Below are positions 28,801 to 43,800 of a stretch of 64,000 bases of DNA, one piece after another (position 1 is the stretch's first letter; each line of letters begins with the position of its first letter). The notes under the pieces are model-generated. The model was given only the letters and a program-made list of their open reading frames with translations. It had not been told where the DNA came from and searched no databases. The position numbers were made by a program, and so were the translations under genes. Source of the stretch: Timema cristinae (taxonomy: Eukaryota; Arthropoda; Insecta; Phasmatodea; Timematidae); assembly GCA_039000515.1 (NCBI GenBank), contig JBCFYV010000012.1, forward strand, positions 417,001 through 481,000, in the 5' to 3' direction.

Positions 28801-31800
28801 ATCTGCAAAAACATGTATTTAGCAGATGTCACTTTTGACAGTCAAAATTTAGGTCTATAAATATATCGTATGACAGTTTTATTTATTTTTTAGTTTTTAT
28901 TTATTGTTGACCTGGATATGTTGTTGTTAGGCCTAGTATTGATTATCAATTTTTTCTACAATATTAAACATTTTAAAAATCCTATCATTTAACCCCATAT
29001 AGTTATTATTATTATTACTAATCTTTTTTTTAATCTATAAATGATTATTTGTTATTATTATTACTAACATTATAAATATGAAAACACTGAACGTTTAGTG
29101 TTACACAGAGAGAAAAAACCAGTGTCATAAACTGTTTTAACACTATTACAACAAACAAGTCATATTCATTATGAACTGTTTTAACACTATTACAACAAAC
29201 AAGTCATATTCATTATAAACTGTTTTAACACTATTACAACAAACAAGTCATATTCATTATGAACTGTTTTAACACTATTACAACAAACAAGTCATATTCA
29301 TTATAAACTGTTTTAGCACTATTACAACAAACAAGTCATATTCATTGTGAACTGTTTTAACACTATTACAACAAACAAGTCATATTCATTATGAACTGTT
29401 TTAACACTATTACAACAAACAAGTCATATTCATTATGAACTGTTTTAACACTATTACAACAAACAAGTCATATTCATTATAAACTGTTTTAGCACTATTA
29501 CAACAAACAAGTCATATTCATTATGAACTGTTTTAACACTATTACAACAAACAAGTCATATTCATTATGAACTGTTTTAACACTATTACAACAAACAAGT
29601 CATATTCATTATAAACTGTTTTAGCACTATTACAACAAACAAGTCATATTCATTGTGAACTGTTTTAACACTATTACAACAAACAAGTCATATTCATTAT
29701 GAACTGTTTTAACACTATTACAACAAACAAGTCATATTCATTATGAACTGTTTTAACACTATTACAACAAACAAGTCATATTCATTATAAACTGTTTTAG
29801 CACTATTACAACAAACAAGTCATATTCATTATGAACTGTTTTAACACTATTACAACAAACAAGTCATATTCATTATGAACTGTTTTAACACTATTACAAC
29901 AAACAAGTCATATTCATTATAAACTGTTTTAGCACTATTACAACAAACAAGTCATATTCATTGTGAACTGTTTTAACACTATTACAACAAACAAGTCATA
30001 TTCATTATGAACTGTTTTAACACTATTACAACAAACAAGTCATATTCATTATGAACTGTTTTAACACTATTACAACAAACAAGTCATATTCATTATGAAC
30101 TGTTTTAACACTATTACAACAAACAAGTCATATTCATTATGAACTGTTTTAACACTATTACAACAAACAAGTCATATTCATTATAAACTGTTTTAGCACT
30201 ATTACAACAAACAAGTCATATTCATTATGAACTGTTTTAACACTATTACAACAAACAAGTCATATTCATTATGAACTGTTTTAACACTATTACAACAAAC
30301 AAGTCATATTCATTATAAACTGTTTTAACACTATTACAACAAACAAGTCATATTCATTATGAACTGTTTTAACACTATTACAACAAACAAGTCATATTCA
30401 TTATGAACTGTTTTAACACTATTACAACAAACAAGTCATATTCATTATGAACTGTTTTAACACTATTACAACAAACAAGTCATATTCATTATGAACTGTT
30501 TTAACACTATTACAACAAACAAGTCATATTCATTATGAACTGTTTTAACACTATTACAACAAACAAGTCATATTCATTATGAACTGTTTTAACACTATTA
30601 CAACAAACAAGTCATATTCATTATAAACTGTTTTAGCACTATTACAACAAACAAGTCATATTCATTATGAACTGTTTTAACACTATTACAACAAACAAGT
30701 CATATTCATTATAAACTGTTTTAACACTATTACAACAAACAAGTCATATTCATTATGAACTGTTTTAACACTATTACAACAAACAAGTCATATTAATTAT
30801 AAACTGTTTTAACACTATTACAACAAACAAGTCATATTCATTATAAACTGTTTTAACACTATTACAACAAACAAGTCATATTCATTATGAACTGTTTTAA
30901 CACTATTACAACAAACAAGTCATATTCATTATAAACTGTTTTAACACTATTACAACAAACAAGTCATATTCATTATAAACTGTTTTAACACTATTACAAC
31001 AAACAAGTCATATTCATTATAAACTGTTTTTAACACTATTACAACAAACAAGTCATATTCATTATAAACTGTTTTAACACTATTACAACAAACAAGTCAT
31101 ATTCATTATAAACTGTTTTAACACTATTACAACAAACAAGTCATATTCATTATAAACTGTTTTAACACTATTACAACAAACAAGTCATATTCATTATAAA
31201 CTGTTTTAACACTATTACAACAAACAAGTCATATTCATTATAAACTGTTTTAACACTATTACAACAAACAAGTCATATTCATTATGAACTGTTTTAACAC
31301 TATTACAACAAACAAGTCATATTCATTATGAACTGTTTTAACACTATTACAACAAACAAGTCATATTCATCATGAACTGTTTTAACACTATTACAAACAG
31401 AATCATAGTATGATTTACATTATAGAAACAGTATATTATTATGACACTTTAACTATAACAAACAAGTCATATTCATTATGAACTGTTTTAACACTATTAC
31501 AACAAACAAGTCATATTCATTATGAACTGTTTTAACACTATTACAACAAACAAGTCATATTCATTATAGAACTGTTTTAACACTATTACAACAAACAAGT
31601 CATATTCATTATAAACTGTTTTAACACTATTACAACAAACAAGTCATATTCATTATAAACTGTTTTAACACTATTACAACAAACAAGTCATATTCATTAT
31701 GAACTGTTTTAACACTATTACAACAAACAAGTCATATTCATTATAAACTGTTTTAACACTATTACAACAAACAAGTCATATTCATTATAAACTGTTTTAA

Positions 31801-34800
31801 CACTATTACAACAAACAAGTCATATTCATTATAAACTGTTTTAACACTATTACAACAAACAAGTCATATTCATTATAACTGTTTTAACACTATTACAACA
31901 AAACAAGTCATATTCATTATAACTGTTTTAACACTATTACAACAAACAAGTCATATTCATTATGAACTGTTTTAACACTATTACAACAAACAAGTCATAT
32001 TCATTATGAAACTGTTTTATAACTATTACAACAAACAAGTCATATTCATTATGAACTGTTTTAACACTATTACAACAAACAAGTCATATTCATTATGAAC
32101 TGTTTTAACACTATACAACAAACAAGTCTATTCATTATGAACTGTTTAACACTATTACAACAAACAAGTCATATTCATTAACTGTTTTAACACTATTACA
32201 ACAAACAAGTCATATTCATTATGAACTGTTTTAACACTATTACAACAAACAAGTCATATTCATTATGAAACTGTTTTAAACACTATTTACAACAAACAAG
32301 TCATATTCATTATAAACTGTTTTAACACTAAAAAAAACTTTCAATTTAACATAACACAAACAAGTCATATTCATTATGAACTGTTTTAACACTATTACAA
32401 CAAACAAGTCATATTCATTATGAACTGTTTTAACACTATTACAACAAACAAGTCATATTCATTATAAATGTTTTTAACACTATTACAACAAACAAGTCAT
32501 ATTCATTATGAACTGTTTTAACACTATTACAACAAACAAGTCATATTCATTATGAACTGTTTTAACACTATTACAACAAACAAGTCATATTCATTATAAC
32601 TGTTTTAACACTATTACAACAAACAAGTCATATTCATTATAACTGTTTTAACACTATTACAACAAACAAGTCATATTCATTTATGAACTGTTTTAACACT
32701 ATTACAACAAACAAGTCATATTCATTATAACTGTTTTAACACTATTACAACAAACAAGTCATATTCATTATGAACTGTTTTAACACTATTACAACAAACA
32801 AGTCATATTCATTATGAACTGTTTTAAACACTATTACAACAAACAAGTCATATTCATTATGAACTGTTTTAACACTATTACAACAAACAAGTCATATTCA
32901 TTATGAACTGTTTTTAACACTATTACAACAAACAAGTCATATTCATTATGAACTGTTTTAACACTATTACAACAAACAAGTCATATTCATTATGAACTGT
33001 TTTAACACTATTACAACAAACAAGTCATATTCATTATAACTGTTTTAACACTATTACAACAAACAAGTCATATTCATTATGAACTGTTTTAACACTATTA
33101 CAACAAACAAGTCATATTCATTATGAACTGTTTAACACTATTACAACAAACAAGTCATATCATATGAACTGTTTTAACACTATTACAACAAACAAGTCAT
33201 ATTCATTATGAACTGTTTTAACACTATTACAACACAAACAAGTCATATTCATTATGAACTGTTTTAACACTATTACAACAAACAAGTCATATTCATTATG
33301 AACTGTTTTAACACTATTACAACAAACAAGTCATATTCATTATAAACTGTTTTAACACTATTACAACAAACAAGTCATATTCATTATGAACTGTTTTAAC
33401 ACTATTACAACAAACAAGTCATATTCATTATGAACTGTTTTAACACTATTACAACAAACAAGTCATATTCATTATGAACTGTTTTAACACTATTACAACA
33501 AACAAGTCATATTCATTATGAACTGTTTTAACACTATTACAACAAACAAGTCATATTCATTATGAACTGTTTTAACACTATTACAACAAACAAGTCATAT
33601 TCATTATGAACTGTTTTAACACTATTACAACAAACAAGTCATATTCATTATGAACTGTTTTAACACTATTACAACAAACAAGTCATATTCATTATGAACT
33701 GTTTTAACACTATTACAACAAACAAGTCTATTCATTATGAACTGTTTTAACACTATTACAACAAACAAGTCATATTCATTATAAAACTGTTTTAACACTA
33801 TTACAACAAACAAGTCATATTCATTATGAACTGTTTTAACACTATTACAACAAACAAGTCATATTCATTATGAACTGTTTTAACACTATTACAACAAACA
33901 AGTCATATTCATTATGAACTGTTTTACACTATTACAACAAACAGTCATATTCATATGAACTGTTTTAACACTATTACAACAAACAAGTCATATTCATTAT
34001 GAACTGTTTTAACACTATTACAACAAACAAGTCATATTCATTATGAACTGTTTTAACACTATTACAACAACAAGTCATATTCATTATGAACTGTTTTAAC
34101 ACTATTACAACAAACAAGTCATATTCATTATGAATGTTTTAACACTATTCAACAAAAAGTATATTCATTATGAACTGTTTTAACACTATTACACAACAAG
34201 TCATATTCATAAACTGTTTTAACACTATTACAACAAAAAGTCATATTCATATGAACTGTTTTAACACTATACAAAAACAAGTCATATTCATTATGAACTG
34301 TTTTAACACTATTACAACAAACAAGTCATATCATTATGAACTGTTTAACACTATTACAACAAACAAGTCATATTCATTATGAACTGTTTTAACACTATTA
34401 CAACAAACAAGTCATATTCATTATGAACTGTTTTAACACTATTACAACAAACAAGTCATATTCATTAACATTTTAACTTTAACATATAACAAAATAACAT
34501 TCAAAAACTAATATTAAACAATCAACAAAAATTTTTAACTTTACAAAAATAATCATTATATTTAAACATTACAAAAACATATTAAAACTGTTAACATTAC
34601 AAAACAACAATTCATTAACTGTTTTAACACTACACAACAAGTCATATTCATTATAATGTTTTACTATACAACAAACAAGTCATATTCATATGAACTGTTT
34701 AACACTATACAAAACAATCATATTTGAACTGTTTAAACTATAAAACAACAATCAATCATAGAACTTTTTAACATATTCACAAAAGTTATTCAATAACTTT

Positions 34801-37800
34801 AAACTATTAAACAAACAACATTCATATATTAAACTATTACAAAACATCATATCATATAATTTTAACTTTAAACAAATCATATTCATGACTTTTTAACTTA
34901 CAACAAAACATTATAATTTACTTACAAACAACAATTCATTTACTTTTTAACATATTACACAAAAAGTCTATTCATTATACTTTTACATATACAAAACAAG
35001 TCATATTCATATGAACTGTTTTACACTATTACAACAAAATCATATCATTAACTAACACAACAACAAATATATCATTATAACTTTAACATACAACAAACAT
35101 ATTTATAACTTTAACACTATACAACAAACAATCATTCATAAACTAAACATAAAAAACAATATATATAACTTAACACATCAAACATATATTATAGAATTTT
35201 AACTTTAAACAAACAACATCTTTACTTTTTAACATCAACAACAAGTCATATTATTTAACTTTAACACTATAAAAAAAATCTATTCTTATTTTTTAACACT
35301 ATTACAACAAAAAGTCATTTCATTATGAACTGTTTTAACACTTTACAACAAACAACATATTATTAAACTGTTTAACACTATTACAAAAACAATCATATTC
35401 ATTATGAACTGTTTTAAACTTTAACATAAACAAAAAGTCATATTCATTAGAACTGTTTTAACACTAATACAACAACATATTATTATGAACTTTTAAACTA
35501 TTACAAACAAAAATCATATTATTTTTAACTTTTAAAAAACTATTAAAAACATATTACAAAAACATTTTTAACACTATTAAACATAACAAATCATATTTCA
35601 TTAAACTTTTTAACAATAAACAAATTCAATTATAAAACTGTTTTAACACTATTACAAAAAAAATCATTTATTATGAACTGTTTTAAACATATACAAAAAT
35701 TATATTCATTATGAACTGTTTTAACATAATTAAACAAACAATCATATTATTTAACATTTTTAAAATATTACAACAAACAATATAATTATAACATTTTAAC
35801 ATATTAAAAATTCAATCATTTATAAATTTTATAACTATTAAACAAACAATTAACATTAAACTTTTTTAAACATTTTAACAACAAACAATATATCATTTTA
35901 AATGTTTTAACACTATTACACACAAACAAGTCATTTCATATGAAACTTTTTAACACTATTAACAAACAATATATTCATCATAACTGTTTTAACACTATTA
36001 CACAAACAAATCATAATTATAAACTGTTTTAACACTATTACAACAAAAAGTCTATTCATATAATTGTTTTAACACTATTACAACAAACAAGTATATTCAT
36101 TATAACTGTTTTAACACTATTACAACAAAAAGCATATTCATTATGAACTTTTTAACACTATACAACAAACAAGTCATATTCATTATAACTGTTTTAACAC
36201 TATTACAAAAATCATATCAATTTATTAATTTAAAAAAAAACTATATCATTATAACTTTAACACTTAATCATAATAAACAGTGTTTAAACTTTACAACAAA
36301 CAAGTTATTCATTAAACTGTTTTAACACTATTACAACAACAATCATATTCATTATGAACTGTTTTAACACTATTACAACAAACAAGTCATATTCATTTAA
36401 CTGTTTTAACACTATTACAACAAACAAGTCATATTCATTATGAACTGTTTTAACACTATTACAACAAACAATCATATTCATTATGAACTTTTTAAACACT
36501 ATTACAACAAACAAGTCATATTCATTATGAACGTTTTAACACTATTATACAACAAAAGCATATTCATTATAAACTGTTTTAACACTATTAACAAAACAAG
36601 TCATATTCATTATAACTGTTTTAAACAATATTACAATAAAATGTCATATTATAAACTTTTAACACTATAAACAACAATCATATCATTAAACTGTTTAACA
36701 TAAATTAATACTAAAACAAGTCATATCATTAAATGTTTTAAACTATTACAACAAACAAGTCATATTCATTATAACTTTTTAAACTATTACAACAAACAAG
36801 TCATTTATTATTAAACTTTTTAACACTTACAACAAAAGTCAATTCATTATAAATTTTAACTAAAAAACAGTTATTCAAAATAATCATATTCATAAACAGT
36901 TTTAATATTAAAACTATTACAACTATTAAATCTTTACTATTTAACATAAACATATTCATTAAAAATTTTAATAACTTTTAACAAAACAAATCATTATAAA
37001 CGTTTAACTTAACATTAAACAACAATTCATTATAACTGTTTTAACACTTTACAACAAACAAGTCATATTCATTATAAACTGTTTTTAAACTATTACAAAA
37101 ACAAGTCATATTCATTATGAACTTTTTAAAAAACAATATTAAAACATTTAACACTATACAAAAAAACTGATTAATTATAAACTTTTTAAACATTCAATAA
37201 TCAATATTATAATTTTAACATATTACAACAAACAAGTCATATTCTTATGAACTGTTTTAACACTATTACAACAAACAAGTCATATTCATTATGAACTGTT
37301 TTAACACTATTACAACAAACAAGTCATATTCATTATGAACTGTTTTAACACTATTACAACAAACAAGTCATATTCATTATGAACTGTTTTAACACTATTA
37401 CAACAAACAAGTCATATTCATTATAAACTGTTTTAACACTATTACAACAAACAAGTCATATTCATTATGAACTGGCTTGTACCTTGTAAGTGTTTTCCAA
37501 CGGGGTCGCAACAACTTCTTCAACATCATCATCATTGTCTTCAGCTGGGTTAATGATGATAGGTGGGTGGGATAAAATAAAAAATACATTTCAAAATCAC
37601 TACTTTTACACAGTTATGGAGTCTCTAGTAAAACTATAATAACAATAACTTATAACTTGAAATTTTATTCAATCAATACTGGAGATAGACTCGACTCGCT
37701 AGTATTATTTTATTACACTTCACACTTTTTTTTTAGTACTATAAAAGTCCTAAACCTTGAGGTTCAGCCTAGAATGGACCACAGCACAATCTTGGGGTTA

Positions 37801-40800
37801 AAATATGTATTTCATAGTCTTGATACACAGGCTTGAATTTTAGAAAAATGTATATTGATCACTGAAAAACACTCGCTGTTTTTTTTTATCATAAGCGTCA
37901 ATGTTTTATTAGATAAATAATTATTCAAAGATCACTAAAACCTATTTATTTTCAAAGGATAACACGCTCACACACCCAACTAATATTCACAAAAGAACAC
38001 ACGGATTACTAAGTAGCCGAATTAATATTCAAAAGCGACACTGTATTGTTAAAATTTGTAATAAAATTATAAACAATAGCATAGACATGCCTAAATACTT
38101 AACTATAAAATATTTGGTTCGGTTCAACATGTGGACAGATGCACGTGAATTTACTAACTCTATTTTGTACAATAATTCACTGCTATAGTGTCTATTTAAA
38201 ATTGTTAGATTTTGGTTATGAGAATAAACGTTTGGTTGTTCATATAGTTTTGAAGTTTGCATTTGCTGTTTAATTCAAATTATTGAAATCAAGAGCTCGT
38301 TAAAGGTTGCCTTAGATTCAAATATCGAATAGAGTCAATGAATAGAAGCTATGCTGCCAGTTGGTGACGTAGGCGACCTTGTTACCGGTTGGACGGCAAA
38401 TGGTATTTACAAAATCTAAACTTTATATTATTTCATAAACGTTTTGTATGTCTTTTCCTCTTTATTATCACAAGCCATTTATTTATGTTAAATATATGCG
38501 AGGCCAGTTATAAAAATATAAATAACTTAATATAATACCATTAAATGTAAAATTTTACACTCTCTTTAACCTGTAATTGTCACAAGAGTTAAAAGGTAAA
38601 AGACTAGAAGACTAAAAGACTAGAATGAATTTACTATATTTTTTTTCTTAAATGTGATTATAGAAAATACAATTCTACTGTAATCCTCAAGAAAGTATTG
38701 TTAGAAGTGATTGATAATATTTTTAGTGATGATAATAATAGTAATATTTAGCAAATAATAATTATTTCCAAATATGTTGACAAAAGTTCTTTCAGACAAT
38801 GTTGGCATTACTGATACCATCCGCTAGCTGTCATGTAAAACCAAAGAAGTGCTAAATTTACCTTATGACTATATAATAAAGGAAATTGATAAAACTAAAG
38901 AAAAAGGAAAAATAAACTACTAAGAATAAATTTGATGAAGAAAGCCCACCTAGTTTTATCAATTTCCTTTATTATAAAACTATCTAGCCATTGGGCCACC
39001 TCATTTTTGAATCATTATGACTATATATGTAATTTTAACATGACAATTTAAATGTTAGGTGCTCTCCTGAGCGCAGAGGAACGCACTTCCACCCAGCTGC
39101 TTCACATGGGCTTTCTTGCAACAGCCAATGGTTCAAAATTACAGGTAAGGTGTTAAAATTATTATTGAACTAAAGTTCCTGATTTAGGATGTAATCAATG
39201 TCACTAACAGCTGTTGCCATGCCCTCCGCATGTACACATGGTTTCACTGCGTCATGAAATGAACGTGTTGTTGTTTTTCATACTCTCTTACTATGCTTTC
39301 TTCTATAATGGAACAGCCTGCTTCATATATAATATCAATAGTTGTTAGTATCAGTGATGGTTTGAATCTGAATCCAAATCTTAGAAAACATGAATGGTGT
39401 AGTAGGTTGTTTGTTATCTACTCACATGGGAATGATTTTCGATTTTGATTTCATCCATTCTATTCTTTAGTTGCTATAGAAAATAGAAATCGTTGAAAAA
39501 TTGTTTCAAACTTTTAAGATTTTTGCTTATCTAGAATTCAAAATTATGTTGAATCTTGAATATCCTTAAGGATACCTTTTTGTGTACCATATCTGGTTTA
39601 CAATCTTGTAGTGAAACTTTATTTTTCATTGGGGATAATCTTACTAGCATAAGGACAATGTGGAAATATGTTGATTAAATGAACATGTTATGCAGGCTGT
39701 TCTGTTGCTGTTATTAGTGTCTCTTACTAACCAATTATATCGTAGTTAAACTGTAATATGGCTTTGAATTAGGTGAGATTAGATATTTATTTTGTTAATT
39801 ATTTAAAATCTATGGTTGGATTTTATTTTAGCTTGTTATAGATGTATGCTTGTATGTAACTGGAGGCATTATTTGGTGTCACTTTCATTTAAAAAGGTAA
39901 AACAATATAGTTTTCTTTTCTTGGGGAATTATTTTTGTTTTTTCATTGTTTTATTCTTGTATTATACTTATAATTTTGAAATTCTCCTTTTTGAATTTTC
40001 GAATGCATTGTAGGATTTTTATTATATATATGTTTCGGTTTTGTTTTTTATTTTTATTTTTTCCTCATATATTTTTTATTTTGGACACAACAATAAATAG
40101 GTGCTCAACAATCAGGGAACTTCAACAACTAAAGCACAGCCGCAACCACCGGTTCCCAAACCTGCTGCCAGTGGTAGCACTAATAGGACATTTTTTCTAC
40201 AACCTCCTCCAGCAAATCGGAAGCGAAATACCTCGAACGAATGTATTCAGTTAGATTTAAATGAGCAAGAGCATAGTTCCATATCACCACCACAGAATAA
40301 TAATGTATTACAACACAATGTCAAAGACGATAAACCTAACCTTCAGAAACATACTTCTCCAATTTTTGACAGTGGCGCTAACATATTGGCGCAACAGCAG
40401 CTACCTTCGTCATCTAATCTTCGTACAAGAAAATTCTCCCAACCACCAAGTTTCCCTTCCCACCCACCACAAGCAAGAATGCGCAAACTTTCTCAACCTT
40501 CGATGCCATTTTCCCCCATGGTACCACCTCAATACCCTCATCCTTTATATCAACACTTTACTTCGGCCCCTTTTGACCCAACCTGCCCCCCGCATTGGAT
40601 GCCCAATAATCCTTCATTTGCCATTGACTCTTCAAACACTGGTAACTTCATGAACATGTATCCAAATATGAATTCTACTTTTGCTTATCCCCAGTTCATT
40701 GCATCCCAACATGTGCCAATACCTGCCCAAGCTTTCCCCCAGGCTCAGACAGAGATGCCTCAGTTTCTTATTCAGAACACTTTTACATTGCCTTCGATCA

Positions 40801-43800
40801 ATGTGCAACCTCCACAAACATATGTGCCGCACAAACCAAACCAAACAAACAACCCTTCGACAAATCCTACTTTACCTCCACAACAGTTCCTACAATATGC
40901 TCCAACCCAAAACACCAATTACCCTTCCCAGACTTCAAATTCTTTCCAACTTCAAATGCCTTTCTTTTCTCCACCTCCCAACTCAATGTTTTTGCCAATA
41001 TATCAACCTGTCTCCATCAATAAGAGTAATCCCAATGAGGCACAGTATAATAATCCACCATCTGGTCATAAGGATAATATGCATATTAATAACAAACCAA
41101 GACAATTTCCTGAACCACACTCCACTGCCAGAGACAACCCACCTGCCCATTTTAACTCTTATTGGTCTAACAGAAATCAAGGTTTATCGTTAACTCAGGA
41201 AAGAACAAATGGGAAAAGTCCTTACGAATTACCTGATACCAAATCAAGTAATCGTGCTTTGCCTTTCCTGAGAAGACAAAACAGTCAAGTAGTCAATGTT
41301 AAACACGCCAATAGTATGGGAACTTTGGGTAGTATTGAAGAAATGGGTAGATATCCGTATCAAGTTACACCCAGGAAAAGAAAACAAGGACTGGGCCTCC
41401 AAGAAACCTATGTCCACTCCCTTCCAGATCTTGCTAAAAATACCAATGCCCCAGTGCAACGTCCTGCCAACCAACATCTTCCAGTATTTTCTCGCTGTGC
41501 CAGTGACAATGAACTTGCTGCCACTAAGAATGTACAACAAAGAAAAATTTCTGGACCAAACTTGAGAAATTATCATTTCCCTCAGAGACGACACATTTCC
41601 TCTAAGCCTGAATCAACCATGAAGCATTTTTCTTCTGTCAGTGATCTAAGCAGAAGTACTCATTCTTTTAGGGGCCCTAATATTTCTTATAAACCTCTAG
41701 AACATAATCGTGTGCCATCCGCTAACAACGCAATGAGTCGCGAACCACGGAAGTTGCTTAGAGCAAAATTGAAACCCACTAGAAGCACTGGAAATCTTTC
41801 AATTCATGATGGTCGGAAACATCACAGGTATGGTTCGGATTCTTCCTTTCGTCCAATGGCCAGCCCAGAGTGTGTGTATCACACCGTGCATGCCGGTATG
41901 ATGCGCTATTCTGATTGGGGACACGACCGAGAGAGCACTGACCAAGAGCTAGAGTTTTATAACACTATAGGTTCTAGTTCTGAGGGGGAAGAGGATATGT
42001 TCTACTCGCATGTAATACCCCCTGGTGGCAGGTCTGGGAACTACGAGACTGCATCCTCTGCTTTCTGCCGTGGCAGCGAGGCAGATATCTCAGCATCGAG
42101 GGTAAGAGTTGAATACACATTTTCGATGGACTGCTTGGTGCATGGCATGCGTGCCTCACTTCATCATGGTCATAGCTTGGTACATCGGTCACTTTAAATC
42201 ATTAACTAAATTTTGGGACAAACTTAATACAATTAACAAAAGAAGTAATTTTCTAATTTTTCCAGCAAATTGTAAAGAAATAATACTTAAATTTGCACCA
42301 ACTTTGTAAAATGAACTCTAATTTATGTTAACTTTGATAAGATTGGATAATTTTGTTCAAAAAACATGGTAACCTATACACATTATTGCTTTAGGATTGA
42401 CTATGAATATATATTTCAACTTAGAATTGTTGATTAAATGAGAAAGTAATTGGCACAAATTCATTTGGATGGAGGTATACTGTAGAGGGGTATTTAAATG
42501 TGCTATTATAATTGGTCTTACTTTCAACTAGGTTTTCGGGTAATCATTATTTTGAGCAAACACGAGTTTTATCTGTCATACTGTTGCTCTTAATTTTAAA
42601 AATGTCCTTTATGTCAAGGCCACAAGTTCCTGCACAGTAAACATCTTGGCATTTATCCTTGTGCATATTTTGCAGAGCTGTAAAATAGATTTACTAACTG
42701 TTCAAAATGGTTTAAAATGTTAAAAAGTATTATGGATGGCCTTTGAGTTTCTGTGAATCCAAGTTTTTTAACCTTGAACTGCATCTGAATCTTTCCTACC
42801 ATTTTAACAGAATACATATCAAATCAAATATTAGGTTGAATTATACTATGGGTGAGTAGGCCTATTCAACTACTAAAACACGATGAGTACACTCACCCAG
42901 CCTTAAATTTATATACATATATAAAAATATATTATTTTTTAATAGAATTCAATTTATAAACTAAGCCATAAAAATTGCATTCAAACAATAAATATTTTAT
43001 CCTTATAACAGAATTTGCATGTTTCTATGGTCAAATCAAATAATGTGTAGGCCTAGTGTTCCATAAAAGTAAACTGTAAATTTGGCCACATCACTTATCT
43101 TAAGATTTTATAAGAGCAAAGTGATGTTTAACTTTTAATAGTGGATCAATGATTTTTTTAAATAAAAAGGTTAAATTATTCAAAGGTTTAACTTTTAATT
43201 CAAATTTAAAACTAAATTTTATTTAATTTTAATCAAGGCTATTTTAGAATTTGAACTTTTAGTGCTGGAGTAGAAATTGTTGAGATAATACACTTGACAC
43301 AAAATAAAAACATAATTTATATGCTAGCTTAAGCCACCCATAGGTGGCATCTTTTCAAAAGAAACATACTAAACATTTTGATCTAAAATAAAAATTTAAA
43401 TCCCTTTTTTAAAAAAAAAACACCTTATCTTTTAACACAAGGATATTTATTAAAAAATGTTGGCAACCATGTTAGCTATTAGGGATATTGGCCTGCAAAC
43501 CAGATTTATTATGCATGCATTCCCTCTTAACTTGAGTGGTAAAAAACACAGGCAGTCTCTGATCATGCTGAAGTGGGTCCCGCACCTGTCTGTGTCGGTG
43601 GCAAAAAGTGTTTGGAGATTGGCTTTCTTTCAGCCCCTGTCCACTGTCGTCGTGTTTTGTAACTCTGGTGAAGATTACTAATGGTGGTGTCTATTGATAG
43701 TTAATAAGTCAGGTTTGGATATGTTTACACATTTACCTTGGAAATAACACACACACCTCCAGGGTTTGAACACTTTTAAATTGTTCATAATTAGGCCTAT

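Noticed and set aside
33625..36670. Open frames of 60-76 codons within the 44-bp array
   Set aside because: Periodic translation of the satellite with arbitrary ends; no coding signal.
29126..37473. CRISPR-like regular array
   Set aside because: The 44-bp units abut with no unique spacers, and the locus is a eukaryotic intron.
40261..41594. Overlapping frames in the giant WNK exon
   Set aside because: Shadows of the 667-codon frame; none fits the splice phases.
43631..43664. Possible 34-nt WNK exon between AG and GT
   Set aside because: Its length would end in phase 1, while the next exon (51696) must be entered in phase 0; the altered frame hits a stop at once.
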